Source: Alphaproteobacteria bacterium
GTDB taxonomy: Bacteria > Pseudomonadota > Alphaproteobacteria > Bin65
Reading direction: 5' to 3'
NCBI GenBank assembly: GCA_022819985.1
Contig: JAJEGH010000004.1
Location: forward strand, 124,001-188,000
DNA: 64,000 nucleotides
The position numbers and the translations under genes are program-made. The notes beneath the pieces were generated by a model. The model worked only from the letters and a program-made list of their open reading frames with translations, was not told the DNA's origin and did no database searches. Positions 19,537-27,509 of the stretch are shown here, one piece after another. Within the stretch, counting starts at the first letter, position 1. Each line of letters starts with the position of its first letter.

Positions 19537-20946
19537 ATCGCTACCGAAAGACAGCCGAACGGGCTGCGGCCCGGCGCGCCGGGAGAACCGGCCGGGCCGA
19601 CCCCGCCGGGTGCGCATACCGGAGGGGCGGGGGCTCTGGTCGTCCACCCCTGGCGGCGCGGCGACAGCGGCGCGGCGGAACGCAGCGAAGACCGGCTCGG
19701 GGAGGCCGTCGGACTGGCGCGCGCCATCGGGCTGGATGTCCGCAGCGCCCGTCCGGTGCCGTGCGCGCGGGTCGTGCCGGCAACCTGGATCGGCAAGGGC
19801 GCGGCCGAAACGATCGGCAATGAGGTCGCGGCCGAGGGTGCGCAGCTCGTCGTCATGGACTGCACCCTCAGCCCCGGCCAGCAGCGCAATCTGGAGCGGC
19901 GCTGGCACTGCAAGGTCATCGACCGGACCGCGCTGATCCTGGAAATCTTCGGCGCGCGCGCCCGCACCCGGGAGGGCCGGCTCCAGGTCGAGCTTGCGCA
20001 CCTGACCTGGCAGCGCAGCCGGCTGGTGCGCAGCTGGACCCATCTGGAGCGCCAGCGCGGCGGTTTCGGCTTCGTCGGCGGGCCGGGCGAATCCCAGATC
20101 GAGCTGGACCGGCGGCTGATCGACGACCGGATCGCCCGGCTGAAGCGCGAGCTCGAAACGGTGCGCAAGCGCCGCGCCCTGCAACGCAAGGCGCGCGCGA
20201 AGGTTCCCTATCCCGTGGCGGCGCTGGTCGGCTACACCAACGCCGGCAAATCGACCCTGTTCAACCGGCTGACCGCCGCCGGCGTGGTCGCCGAGGACGC
20301 ATTGTTCGCGACCCTCGACCCGACGATGCGCAAGGTCGTGCTGCCGCGCGGCCGGCGGATCGTGCTGTCCGATACCGTGGGTTTCATTTCCGACCTGCCG
20401 ACCGAGCTCGTCGCGGCGTTCCGGGCGACGCTGGAAGAGGTGGCGCTGGCCGATGTCATCCTGCATGTCCGGGATATCGCGCGGCCGGACACGGCGGCCC
20501 AGGCCGAGAGCGTGCGCCGGATCCTGAAGGACCTGGTCGCCGAAGAACGGCTTGCGTCGGCGACGATCGAGGTCTGGAACAAGATCGACCGCCTCGACGG
20601 CGCGGATCTGGAACGCCTGTGCAACCGGGCCGGCCGGGCCAACGACCGGATACGACCGGTCTCCGCGCTCACCGGCGCCGGGGTCGACGGCCTGTGCGCC
20701 GAGGTCGAGGCGCTGCTCGGCGCCGCCCGCCGGCGCATGACGGTCCGCGTGCCGCACGAAAAGGGCGCGGCGCTGGCCTGGCTGTACGACCGGGGCGCGG
20801 TCGTCGAGCGCACGGACGACGAGGAGGGCAGCCTGCTGACCGTCGATATCGAGCAATCGGACTGCCGGACCCTGGACAGCCGCTACGGAGTGAGCGCCGC
20901 GTCCCCGACCGGGGACGGGGCGGGCGAGATACCCGGCCGGCCGTGA
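19537..20946 (+). CDS. hflX: GTPase HflX with a probable non-canonical (ATC) start
   Basis: A ribosome-associated GTPase that rescues stalled ribosomes. The HflX N-domain is intact: ALVVHPW, a region ending GLARAIGLDV, TWIGKGAAETIGNEV, LSPGQQRNLERR, VIDRTALILEIFGARARTRE and GGPGESQIELDRR. The G domain follows with G1 GYTNAGKST near residue 231, G3 DTVGFI and G4 NKID. No ATG, GTG or TTG occurs between the in-frame hfq stop (19521) and the first conserved residues at about 19639. The first standard codon is a GTG at 19756, which would delete about 40 conserved residues. The ATC at 19537 is the best candidate start (469 aa); a CTG at 19564 is second. Readthrough of the hfq stop cannot be excluded. 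Confidence 0.85.
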   Translation: MATERQPNGLRPGAPGEPAGPTPPGAHTGGAGALVVHPWRRGDSGAAERSEDRLGEAVGLARAIGLDVRSARPVPCARVVPATWIGKGAAETIGNEVAAEGAQLVVMDCTLSPGQQRNLERRWHCKVIDRTALILEIFGARARTREGRLQVELAHLTWQRSRLVRSWTHLERQRGGFGFVGGPGESQIELDRRLIDDRIARLKRELETVRKRRALQRKARAKVPYPVAALVGYTNAGKSTLFNRLTAAGVVAEDALFATLDPTMRKVVLPRGRRIVLSDTVGFISDLPTELVAAFRATLEEVALADVILHVRDIARPDTAAQAESVRRILKDLVAEERLASATIEVWNKIDRLDGADLERLCNRAGRANDRIRPVSALTGAGVDGLCAEVEALLGAARRRMTVRVPHEKGAALAWLYDRGAVVERTDDEEGSLLTVDIEQSDCRTLDSRYGVSAASPTGDGAGEIPGRP

Positions 20947-20954
20947 GTCCGACG

Positions 20955-20997
20955 CCCTGTATACTGCGTGTAAAACCGCACCTCTGCATGCAGTATT
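20955..20997. promoter_or_regulatory. Imperfect inverted repeat upstream of the inositol-phosphatase-like gene
   Basis: GTATACTGCGTG and CATGCAGTATTC are imperfect inverted copies (10 of 12 positions pair) about 18 bp apart, in the 82-bp gap between hflX and the next gene. They could be an operator or an mRNA hairpin; no regulator is identified. Confidence 0.4.
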
Positions 20998-21028
20998 CTG
21001 GATACGGGTTGAATACGAGGCCGGTTCG

Positions 21029-21916
21029 ATGACGCCGCCGGGCGACCGCGGCCCGTTGGCCGACCTGCCGGGCCTGTCCGCCCCTCCTGACCTGTCCGAC
21101 CTGCCGGATTTCGATACGGTCGACGGGATTCTGCGCGAGGCGGCCCGGACCATCGTGCTGCCGCATTTTCAAAATCTCGCCGGCGCGGACGTCAGGACGA
21201 AAACGGGTCCCAACGACTTTGTCACCGTCGCCGACGAACGCTGCGAAGCCTTTCTGCGCGAGGCGTTGACCCGCGCGCTGCCCGGCTCGACAACGATCGG
21301 CGAGGAGGCGGCGGCGGCCGACCCGTCGGTCATGGACCGGCTCGGCCGGCCCGGCGACGTCTGGATTATCGACCCGATCGACGGCACCTGGAACTACGCC
21401 CACGACAATCCGCGTTTCGCGACCATCGTGGCGCTGGTGCGCGACGGCGTTGCGGTCCGCGGCTACATCCATCTGCCGGTCCGCGAAGAAACCTACGCAG
21501 CCGGGCTGGGGCAGGGGGCCCACGGTATGTCCGGCGCGCTCCGGATGCCGGCCCCGGCCGCCTTCCGCGCCATGACGGGGGCGCTCTATGTCGGCAAGTC
21601 GCGGGCGCCGGCGATGTTCGAGCGCATCAAGACGCTGCGCAACAACGGGCGCCTCGGGCCGCGCCGCTTCGCCCGCTGCGCCGCCTGGGAGTATATCGCG
21701 ATGCTGACGGGCAGGGCGCACTATACTGTATTCACTCGCCTGCTGCCCTGGGATCATGCCGCCGGAATCCTGATGATCGCCGAGGCCGGCGGCTGCTACG
21801 GCTATGTCGACGACGCCCCGCAATCCGGCCCGTGGCGGCCGGTCGAACGCGACATTCCCTTCCTGCTGGCGCCCGACGCCGCAAGCTGGCGCCTGATTCG
21901 CGACACGCTGACGTGA
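21029..21916 (+). CDS. Inositol monophosphatase-family protein
   Basis: A 295-residue Mg2+-dependent, lithium-sensitive phosphatase-family protein. The metal site EEAAAADPS, the signature WIIDPIDGTWNYAHDNPRFA near residue 111, and the C-terminal LPWDHAAGILMIAEAGG are present. Members act on inositol phosphates, fructose bisphosphate, PAP or histidinol phosphate; the substrate cannot be chosen here. A proline/aspartate-rich N-terminal tail (PDLSDLPDFD) precedes the domain. The start is the ATG at 21029. Confidence 0.88.
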   Translation: MTPPGDRGPLADLPGLSAPPDLSDLPDFDTVDGILREAARTIVLPHFQNLAGADVRTKTGPNDFVTVADERCEAFLREALTRALPGSTTIGEEAAAADPSVMDRLGRPGDVWIIDPIDGTWNYAHDNPRFATIVALVRDGVAVRGYIHLPVREETYAAGLGQGAHGMSGALRMPAPAAFRAMTGALYVGKSRAPAMFERIKTLRNNGRLGPRRFARCAAWEYIAMLTGRAHYTVFTRLLPWDHAAGILMIAEAGGCYGYVDDAPQSGPWRPVERDIPFLLAPDAASWRLIRDTLT

Positions 21917-22189
21917 ATTCGAGGGGGGCGGACGCGGGTTTCCGCGGCGGCCTCTCATAGTTGGGAAGAAATATTGATCAATCTACTGAAATATAACAAT
22001 AAATTTATTGGCTCACGCCCGAATCGCCGCCCTTCGATACGCTCCGGTTCAAGGGGCCGGGGCTGCTCGGGATGAGGGGAAGCGGTGTGTCGAGGTTTTT
22101 GAACCCCCAATAAACCTCCTCCCCCATCCCGATGGGCGCGTCAGCAGCCTGTCCTGAGCTTGTCGAAGGGCCGTATCGAGGGGAGGGGC
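21917..22189. repeat. Intergenic DNA with AT-rich palindromes and a dispersed repeat
   Basis: No gene is seen. An AT-rich island (about 21965-22012) has two perfect palindromes, ATTGATCAAT (21973-21982) and CAATAAATTTATTG (21997-22010). The rest (about 22020-22190) contains CCTGAGCTTGTCGAAGGG and CTCGGGATGAGGGG, which recur near 62100-62340, the first in inverted orientation. It is probably a dispersed repeat family. The palindromes may end transcription from the upstream gene. Confidence 0.7.
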
Positions 22190-23068
22190 CTATTCCGCCG
22201 CCTTGGCCGTTTCCCAGTAGCGTTCCAGTTCGTCCATGGGCAGGGCGGCGATATCGGCGCCGTCCTTCCGTATGCCGTCTTCCGCCGCGCGGAAGCGGCG
22301 CTCGACCTTGCGGTTCGCCCGGCGCAGGGCCTCTTCCGGGTCGATGCCGAGCCGGCGGCCGACCTGGGCGACGGTGAACAGCAGGTCGCCCAGTTCCTCG
22401 GCGATGCGGCCTTCGTCGCCGCGCCGCATCTCGTCGCGCAGCTCGCCGAGTTCTTCCGTCACCTTGCCGACGATCGACAGGGCGTCCGGCCAGTCGAAGC
22501 CGGCCCGCGCCATGCGCCGGCCGAGCTTGTGGGCGCGCAGCAAGGCGGGCAGGGCGGCCGGCACGTCGTCCAGCACGCTCGCGGAATCGCCGGATTGGCC
22601 GGATTGGGCCGATTTCCGGGATTTTTCGCCCCGTTCGCGCGCCTTGTGCTCTTCCCAGGCGGCCGACTGGGCCTCAATCGAGGCGACCCGTTCCACGCCG
22701 AACACATGCGGATGCCGCCGTTCCATCTTGTCGGCGATGGACCGGGCGACGTCGGCGAACGCGAACGCGCCGGCCTCTTCGGCCATCCGGGCGTGGAACA
22801 CGGACTGGAACAGCAGGTCGCCCAGTTCGTCCTGCAGGTCGGCCATGTCGTTGCGGAGAATCGCGTCGGCGACCTCGTAGGCTTCCTCGATGGTATAGGG
22901 CGCGATGCTGGCGAAATCCTGCTCCAGGTCCCAGGGGCAGCCGCCGTCCGGATCGCGCAGCGCCGCCATGATGGCGAGCAGACGCCGGATCTGCGTTGCG
23001 GCCTCGGCAACGGCATCCGACGGATCGGCGGTCGCAATTCCGGCTGGCGGAGAGGGGTCCGTCGTCAT
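22190..23068 (-). CDS. mazG: Nucleoside triphosphate pyrophosphohydrolase MazG
   Basis: A 292-residue all-alpha NTP-PPase with two MazG repeats. The first has GGCPWDLEQDFASIAPYTIE, EEAYEVADAI and DLQDELGDLLFQSVFHARMA. The second has RIAEELGDLLFTVAQVGRRL. The ExxxE...ExxD metal sites are intact in both. It hydrolyses house-cleaning targets such as dUTP, 8-oxo-dGTP and ITP, and may modulate ppGpp. A short linker between repeats contains SAQSGQSGDSA-type small repeats. It lies 59 bp downstream of tatD on the same strand. Confidence 0.93.
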   Translation of the reverse strand: MTTDPSPPAGIATADPSDAVAEAATQIRRLLAIMAALRDPDGGCPWDLEQDFASIAPYTIEEAYEVADAILRNDMADLQDELGDLLFQSVFHARMAEEAGAFAFADVARSIADKMERRHPHVFGVERVASIEAQSAAWEEHKARERGEKSRKSAQSGQSGDSASVLDDVPAALPALLRAHKLGRRMARAGFDWPDALSIVGKVTEELGELRDEMRRGDEGRIAEELGDLLFTVAQVGRRLGIDPEEALRRANRKVERRFRAAEDGIRKDGADIAALPMDELERYWETAKAAE

Positions 23069-23102
23069 TGTTTCAAGCCCCGTATGCCGTATCGATGATT
23101 CG

Positions 23103-23118
23103 CATAATATGTATTATG
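23103..23118. promoter_or_regulatory. AT-rich inverted repeat between tatD and mazG
   Basis: CATAATA and TATTATG are perfect inverted arms separated by two bases, inside the 59-bp gap ahead of mazG. It could be an operator overlapping a promoter -10 element or a short hairpin. Confidence 0.4.
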
Positions 23119-23127
23119 GAAAATAAA

Positions 23128-23925
23128 TCAGGTTGCAGAAGCTGTAACCGGCCGCTCTATCTTATTGAAAAGCCGATAGAAATTCTCGGTCGTGACCTGC
23201 GCCAGCCGTTCCATCGGCATATCCCGGACCGACGCAAGGCACTGCGCCGTGTGAACGACGAAGGCCGGCTCGTTGGTCTTGCCGCGATGCGGCACCGGCG
23301 CGAGGAACGGCGCGTCGGTCTCCACCAGCAGCCGGTCCTCCGGCAGATCGCGGGCAATGTCCCGCAGCTCGTCCGCCCTCCTGAAGGTCAGGATGCCGGA
23401 AAAGGAAATGTGGAGCCCGAGCGCAATCGCGCGTTCGGCCAGCGCCCGCGAGCCGGTGAAGCAGTGGATGACGCCGGGAAAAGCGCCCTTCTCCCGCTCC
23501 GTCGTCAGAATCTCCATCGTTTCGGTGTCGGCGTCGCGGGCATGGACGATCAGCGGCAGGCCGGTTTCCCGCGCCGCGGCGATATGGGCGATGAAACTGG
23601 CGCGCTGGGTTTCAGGACGACTGTTCGTGTAAAAATAATCCAGCCCGGTCTCGCCGATGCCGACAACCTTGTTCAAACCCGTTTTTTCAACCAGTTCCGC
23701 GGCGTCTTGAATGCCCTCATCGTCGGTATTGTGGGGATGGACGCCGATCGAGCAGTAGATTCTTTCATGAGCCTTCGCGATCTCAAGGACCTCGCCGAAC
23801 CGGCTCATCCGCGTGCAGATGGTCACAACGGTCTCGATCCCGGCGCGCCAGGCGCGCTCCAGCACGGCGGCGCGGTCCTCGGCCAGGGAGTCGAAATCCA
23901 GATGGCAGTGGCTGTCGACCAGCAT
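23128..23925 (-). CDS. tatD: TatD-family metal-dependent DNase/hydrolase
   Basis: A 265-residue TIM-barrel metallohydrolase. The metal site is LVDSHCHLDFDSL at the start. Then come SIGVHPHN, VVGIGETGLDYFY, LIVHARDADTET, IHCFTGSRALAE and LLVETDAPFLAP. Family members have 3'-5' exonuclease activity on DNA and take part in repair. The metG-tatD order on one strand is a common proteobacterial arrangement. The ATG at 23925 lies 38 bp after the metG stop. Confidence 0.93.
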   Translation of the reverse strand: MLVDSHCHLDFDSLAEDRAAVLERAWRAGIETVVTICTRMSRFGEVLEIAKAHERIYCSIGVHPHNTDDEGIQDAAELVEKTGLNKVVGIGETGLDYFYTNSRPETQRASFIAHIAAARETGLPLIVHARDADTETMEILTTEREKGAFPGVIHCFTGSRALAERAIALGLHISFSGILTFRRADELRDIARDLPEDRLLVETDAPFLAPVPHRGKTNEPAFVVHTAQCLASVRDMPMERLAQVTTENFYRLFNKIERPVTASAT

Positions 23926-23963
23926 CTTTCGCGTTCGGGGGGGTCTCGGGGGGTCCGGGGGGC

Positions 23964-25538
23964 TCAGGCGGCGTCTTCGGCGACGAAGCGCGGGAATACC
24001 GGCCAGGGCGCCGGCAGGGCCGTACTGGGGGCGATGCGCGCCGGCAGGGCTGCGAAGCCGCGGGTGCCCTCCCCGTCGCCCTTCCCGTCGCCTTTCCCGT
24101 CCGGCACCGCAAGCTGTTCGAGCAGCGCGCCGGCCGCGTCCGGCACCACCGGCTGCACGAAGATCGCCAGCTGCCGGATGACGTCGGCCAGGACATACAG
24201 CACCGTCGCCATGCGCGCGGGATCGGTCTTGCGCAGCGCCCAGGGCGCCTGGGCGTCGACATAGCGGTTGGCGTCGCCGACGACGCGCCAGATCGCCTCC
24301 AGCATCCGGTGGATCGCCAGATCCTCCATAGCGTGCCGCGTTTCGTCGAGCAGCGCGGCGGCGGCGGCGAACAGCGCCTCGTCTTCCGCGGTGAATTCGC
24401 CCGGCTCCGGCACCCGCCCGCCGCAGTTTCTTGCGATCATGGTCAGGACGCGCTGGCCGAGATTGCCCAGGTCGTTCGCCAGGTCGCTGTTGATGCGCTG
24501 CACGATGGCCTCCGGCGTCACCGAGCCGTCGTTGCCGTAGGGCACTTCGCGCATCAGGAAATAGCGCATCTGGTCGAGGCCGTAGGTTTCCCGCATCGCG
24601 TCCGGCGTCACGACGTTGCCCAGCGACTTGGACATTTTCTGCCCTTCGATGGTCAGGAAGCCGTGGCCGAACACCTGGCCGGGCAGCGGCGCGCCGGCCG
24701 ACATCAGGAAGGCCGGCCAGTAGATCGCGTGGAAGCGCATGATGTCCTTGCCGACGATGTGGATATCGGCCGGCCAGTAGCGCCGGTAAAATTCCGATTC
24801 TTCATCGGGATAGCCGGCAGCGGTAATGTAGTTCGTCAATGCGTCGAGCCAGACGTAGACGATATGCTCGTCGTCCCCCGGCACGGGCACGCCCCAGTTG
24901 AAACTGGTGCGCGACACCGACAGGTCCTTCAGCCCCTGGCGCAGGAAGTTCATCAGTTCGTTGCGCCGGTGCGGCGGCGCGGCGAAGTCCGGATTGGCCT
25001 CGTAATGGGCGATCAGCCTGTCCGTGTAGGCCGACAGCCGGAAGAAGTAGCTCGGCTCCTCGATCCACTCGACCTCGGCCCCGCCCGGCGTCAGCCAGCG
25101 GTCGCCGTCCCGGACCAGCTCGTCCTCGCTGAAATAGGCCTCGTCGCGCACCGAGTACCAGCCGGCGTAGCTGCCGAGATAGATGTCGCCGGCCTCGACC
25201 AGCTTCTGCCAGATCGCCCGGGTCGATTCGTAATGGCGCGGCTCGGTCGTGCGGATGAAGCCGTCGTTCGAGATGTTGAGCGTCCGGGTCATCTCCTCGA
25301 ACTGGGCGGCGATCATGTCGCAGAAGGCCTTCGGCTCCATGCCTTGGGCGCGCGCCGAGGATTCGACCTTCTGGCCGTGCTCGTCGGTCCCGGTCAGGAA
25401 GAACACGTCGTAGCCGTCCAGCCGCTTGTAGCGGGCGATCGCGTCGGTCGAGATCGCTTCGTAGGCATGGCCCAGATGGGGCGCGCCGTTGACGTAGGAA
25501 ATCGCCGTCGTGATGTAGAATTTGGGCTTGTCGGTCAT
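23964..25538 (-). CDS. metG: Methionyl-tRNA synthetase
   Basis: A 524-residue class I synthetase. The HIGH-type motif is in NGAPHLGHAYEAISTDAIAR near residue 15, and the KMSKS loop reads GQKMSKSLGNVV near 300. The zinc-knuckle region has no cysteines (YFSEDELVRDGDRWLTPGG), a zinc-free form common in alphaproteobacteria. There is no C-terminal tRNA-binding (EMAP-like) domain. I prefer the ATG at 25538 (MTDKPKFYITTAISYV) to the longer frame from 25601. Near the C-terminus a 12-bp tandem repeat (24058-24105) encodes repeated GKGD units. Confidence 0.96.
   Translation of the reverse strand: MTDKPKFYITTAISYVNGAPHLGHAYEAISTDAIARYKRLDGYDVFFLTGTDEHGQKVESSARAQGMEPKAFCDMIAAQFEEMTRTLNISNDGFIRTTEPRHYESTRAIWQKLVEAGDIYLGSYAGWYSVRDEAYFSEDELVRDGDRWLTPGGAEVEWIEEPSYFFRLSAYTDRLIAHYEANPDFAAPPHRRNELMNFLRQGLKDLSVSRTSFNWGVPVPGDDEHIVYVWLDALTNYITAAGYPDEESEFYRRYWPADIHIVGKDIMRFHAIYWPAFLMSAGAPLPGQVFGHGFLTIEGQKMSKSLGNVVTPDAMRETYGLDQMRYFLMREVPYGNDGSVTPEAIVQRINSDLANDLGNLGQRVLTMIARNCGGRVPEPGEFTAEDEALFAAAAALLDETRHAMEDLAIHRMLEAIWRVVGDANRYVDAQAPWALRKTDPARMATVLYVLADVIRQLAIFVQPVVPDAAGALLEQLAVPDGKGDGKGDGEGTRGFAALPARIAPSTALPAPWPVFPRFVAEDAA
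24065..24102. repeat. 12-bp tandem repeat near the 3' end of metG, about 3 copies
   Basis: Units of the form CCCGTCGCCCTT, in frame, encode GKGD repeats in the C-terminal tail of MetRS. Confidence 0.85.
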
Positions 25539-25678
25539 GCCGTCGGAACCGCGGGGCGTCGAGGGTTGCAGAAAGGCCGGGCGCGCCGGGACCAGAGACA
25601 TACGCCAAGCCGCGCGGCGGCGCTACAGCGGCCAATCGCCCTTGGGGGTGTCTGCGAAGGCAGGCGGCTCCGGCGCCG

Positions 25679-26812
25679 CTATCCGCCGCCGGACCCGGAG
25701 GAGGCGCGGACGAGGCGGCCGGTGTCCCGGCACGCCTTCAGGACGGTGTGGCGGCGGTCGAGGTTGAGCAATTCGGCTTCGCGGAACCGGTCGGCGACCT
25801 CGAACCACAGCGCGGCGGCGGCATCCCGCGCCGCCGGCGACGCGGCTTCGTGCGCCAAGCGGGCGTTGCGGCGCGCCAGCAGTTCGCCGACGATGCGGAA
25901 AGCGACGGTCGCCCCGCTGCGCGCCACCCGTTCGGCCAGGTCCAGCGCCGCCAGCCCGCTGCCCGCTTCCGGCGCTTCGAGAACGGCGTCGATCTGCGCC
26001 TGCAGCGCGCCGGCGTCGGCCTCGATCAGCCGGATCGCCCGGCCCGGGCTGCCCGCGGCCAGGTCGAGCAGCGCCCCGTCCGCCTTCGGCGCCAGATCCG
26101 GCGCTACCGCACCGACCGCAGCGCGGACATCGGCCGCCGGCAACGGCGGCAGGGCGAGAATCTGGCAGCGCGAGCGGATCGTCGGCAGGACGGTATCGGA
26201 AACGTGGCTTATCAGCAAAAACAGGCACTTGCCCGGCGGTTCCTCAAGCGATTTCAGCAGGGCGTTGGCGGCGCTCCGGTTCATCTCGTCGACCGGATCG
26301 ACGATGACGATGCGCCAGCCGCCGTCGGCCGCCGTCCGGCTCAGGAATTCCATGGCCCGGCGCACGTCCCCGACGACGATTTCGCCGCGCATCTTCCCGG
26401 TCTGGGGATTGACCGACCGGCGGACGACCCGAAGGCCGGGATGGGCGCCGGCGGCGATCTTCCGGGCCGCGGCATCGTCCGGGGCGACGTCGGGCAGGCG
26501 TTCGCCCGCCATGCCGTCGCCCGCCATGCCATCGCCGGCCATGCCATCTCTGGGCGGCGCAGGGTCCGCCAGGCCCGGCAGGGCCGCCGCCGGCGCCGTT
26601 GCGCCGTCCATCGCGCCGGACAGGATGGCGCGGGCGAAGCGGAAGGCGAGCGTCGCCTTGCCGACGCCCTCGCCGCCGGTCAGCAGCCAGCCGTGGGCCA
26701 GCCGGCCGCGGCGCCACGCCCTCGCCAGCACCGCCTGCGCCGCGTCGTGGCCGATCAGCGCGTAAGTGTTCTCCGGGCCGGGCCGCGCCTCTTCGGCTCC
26801 CCGTTCAGCCAT
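25679..26812 (-). CDS. holB: DNA polymerase III delta-prime subunit
   Basis: A 377-residue clamp-loader subunit. The AAA+ fold begins ALIGHDAAQAVLARAWRRGR, with a Walker A-like GGEGVGKATLAFRFARAIL near residue 47. Later motifs are IVIVDPVDEMNRSAANALLK and KSLEEPPGKCLFLLISH, and SRCQILALPPL follows. The zinc-module cysteines typical of HolB are absent; the equivalent segment is replaced by a linker with a 15-bp repeat encoding GDGMA units. The ATG at 26812 is the third copy of a 13-bp repeat that also contains the tmk stop. Confidence 0.93.
   Translation of the reverse strand: MAERGAEEARPGPENTYALIGHDAAQAVLARAWRRGRLAHGWLLTGGEGVGKATLAFRFARAILSGAMDGATAPAAALPGLADPAPPRDGMAGDGMAGDGMAGERLPDVAPDDAAARKIAAGAHPGLRVVRRSVNPQTGKMRGEIVVGDVRRAMEFLSRTAADGGWRIVIVDPVDEMNRSAANALLKSLEEPPGKCLFLLISHVSDTVLPTIRSRCQILALPPLPAADVRAAVGAVAPDLAPKADGALLDLAAGSPGRAIRLIEADAGALQAQIDAVLEAPEAGSGLAALDLAERVARSGATVAFRIVGELLARRNARLAHEAASPAARDAAAALWFEVADRFREAELLNLDRRHTVLKACRDTGRLVRASSGSGGG
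26506..26551. repeat. 15-bp tandem repeat inside holB, 3 copies
   Basis: Units of the form CGCCCGCCATGCCGT are in frame and encode MAGDG repeats in the HolB segment that normally carries the zinc module. Confidence 0.9.
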
Positions 26813-26838
26813 GGGGTTCAGCCATGGGGTTCAGCCAT
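26801..26838. repeat. 13-bp direct repeat duplicating the holB start region
   Basis: On the minus strand the sequence ATGGCTGAACCCC occurs twice, followed by ATGGCTGAACGG, the actual holB start. The unit is not a multiple of three. The first copy contains the tmk stop TGA; the first two ATGs open six-codon frames (MAEPHG then stop). Confidence 0.92.
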
Positions 26839-27505
26839 CGGACAACAGCCTTTCTTCGACCGCCGCGGCGACCTGCCGGGCCACCTCGTCGACCGGCGCA
26901 GCCGCATCGACGACGACGCAGCGCGCGGGCTCCCGGCGCGCGATGTCGAGAAAGCCGTCGCGCACCGCTTCGTGGAACCGCAGGTCCCGGCCCTCGAAGC
27001 GGGTCTCGGCCGAAGGTCCGTCCGGCATCGTCTGCCCTGCCCGCCGCCCTGCCCGCGCCAGCCCCGTTTCGACCGGCAGATCGAGAATGACGGTCAGGTC
27101 CGGCGTCAGGTCGCCCACCGCGAGCCGGGTGAGCGCCGTCAGCCGGTCCAGCGGCAGGCCGCCGGCATAGCCCTGGTAGGCCAGGGTCGAATCGGCGAAG
27201 CGGTCGCACAGCACCCAGGCGCCGCGCGCCAGCACCGGCCGGATGACCTTCCCGGCATGGTCGCGCCGGGCCGCGGCGATGAGCAGGGCTTCGGTCATGG
27301 CGTCCCACCGGTCCGGCGCGCCGGTGACGAGCAATGCGCGGATCGCCTCGGCCCCCGGCGTGCCGCCCGGCTCCCGCGTCGTCACGGTTTCGATGCCCCG
27401 CCCCTCCAGCCAGGCGGCGAGCCGGCGGATCTGGGTCGACTTGCCGGCCCCCTCCCCGCCTTCGGCGGCGATGAAGCGCCCGGTTGCGCGCGCGCCTTCC
27501 GTCAC
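26831..27505 (-). CDS. tmk: Thymidylate kinase
   Basis: A 224-residue dTMP kinase that makes dTDP for DNA synthesis. The P-loop is AAEGGEGAGKSTQIRRL near residue 14. The DRX motif is VLCDRFADSTLAYQGYAGGL, followed by PDLTVILDLPVETGLARAG and FHEAVRDGFLDIA. The start is the ATG at 27505, 4 bp after the D,D-carboxypeptidase stop. HolB follows after 18 bp. The dac-tmk-holB-metG-tatD order is typical of alphaproteobacteria. Confidence 0.96.
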   Translation of the reverse strand: MTEGARATGRFIAAEGGEGAGKSTQIRRLAAWLEGRGIETVTTREPGGTPGAEAIRALLVTGAPDRWDAMTEALLIAAARRDHAGKVIRPVLARGAWVLCDRFADSTLAYQGYAGGLPLDRLTALTRLAVGDLTPDLTVILDLPVETGLARAGRRAGQTMPDGPSAETRFEGRDLRFHEAVRDGFLDIARREPARCVVVDAAAPVDEVARQVAAAVEERLLSDG

Positions 27506-27509
27506 CGGT

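Noticed and set aside
23964-25538. MetRS without zinc-knuckle cysteines as a degenerate enzyme
   Set aside because: Zinc-free forms are common in alphaproteobacteria; HIGH and KMSKS motifs are intact.
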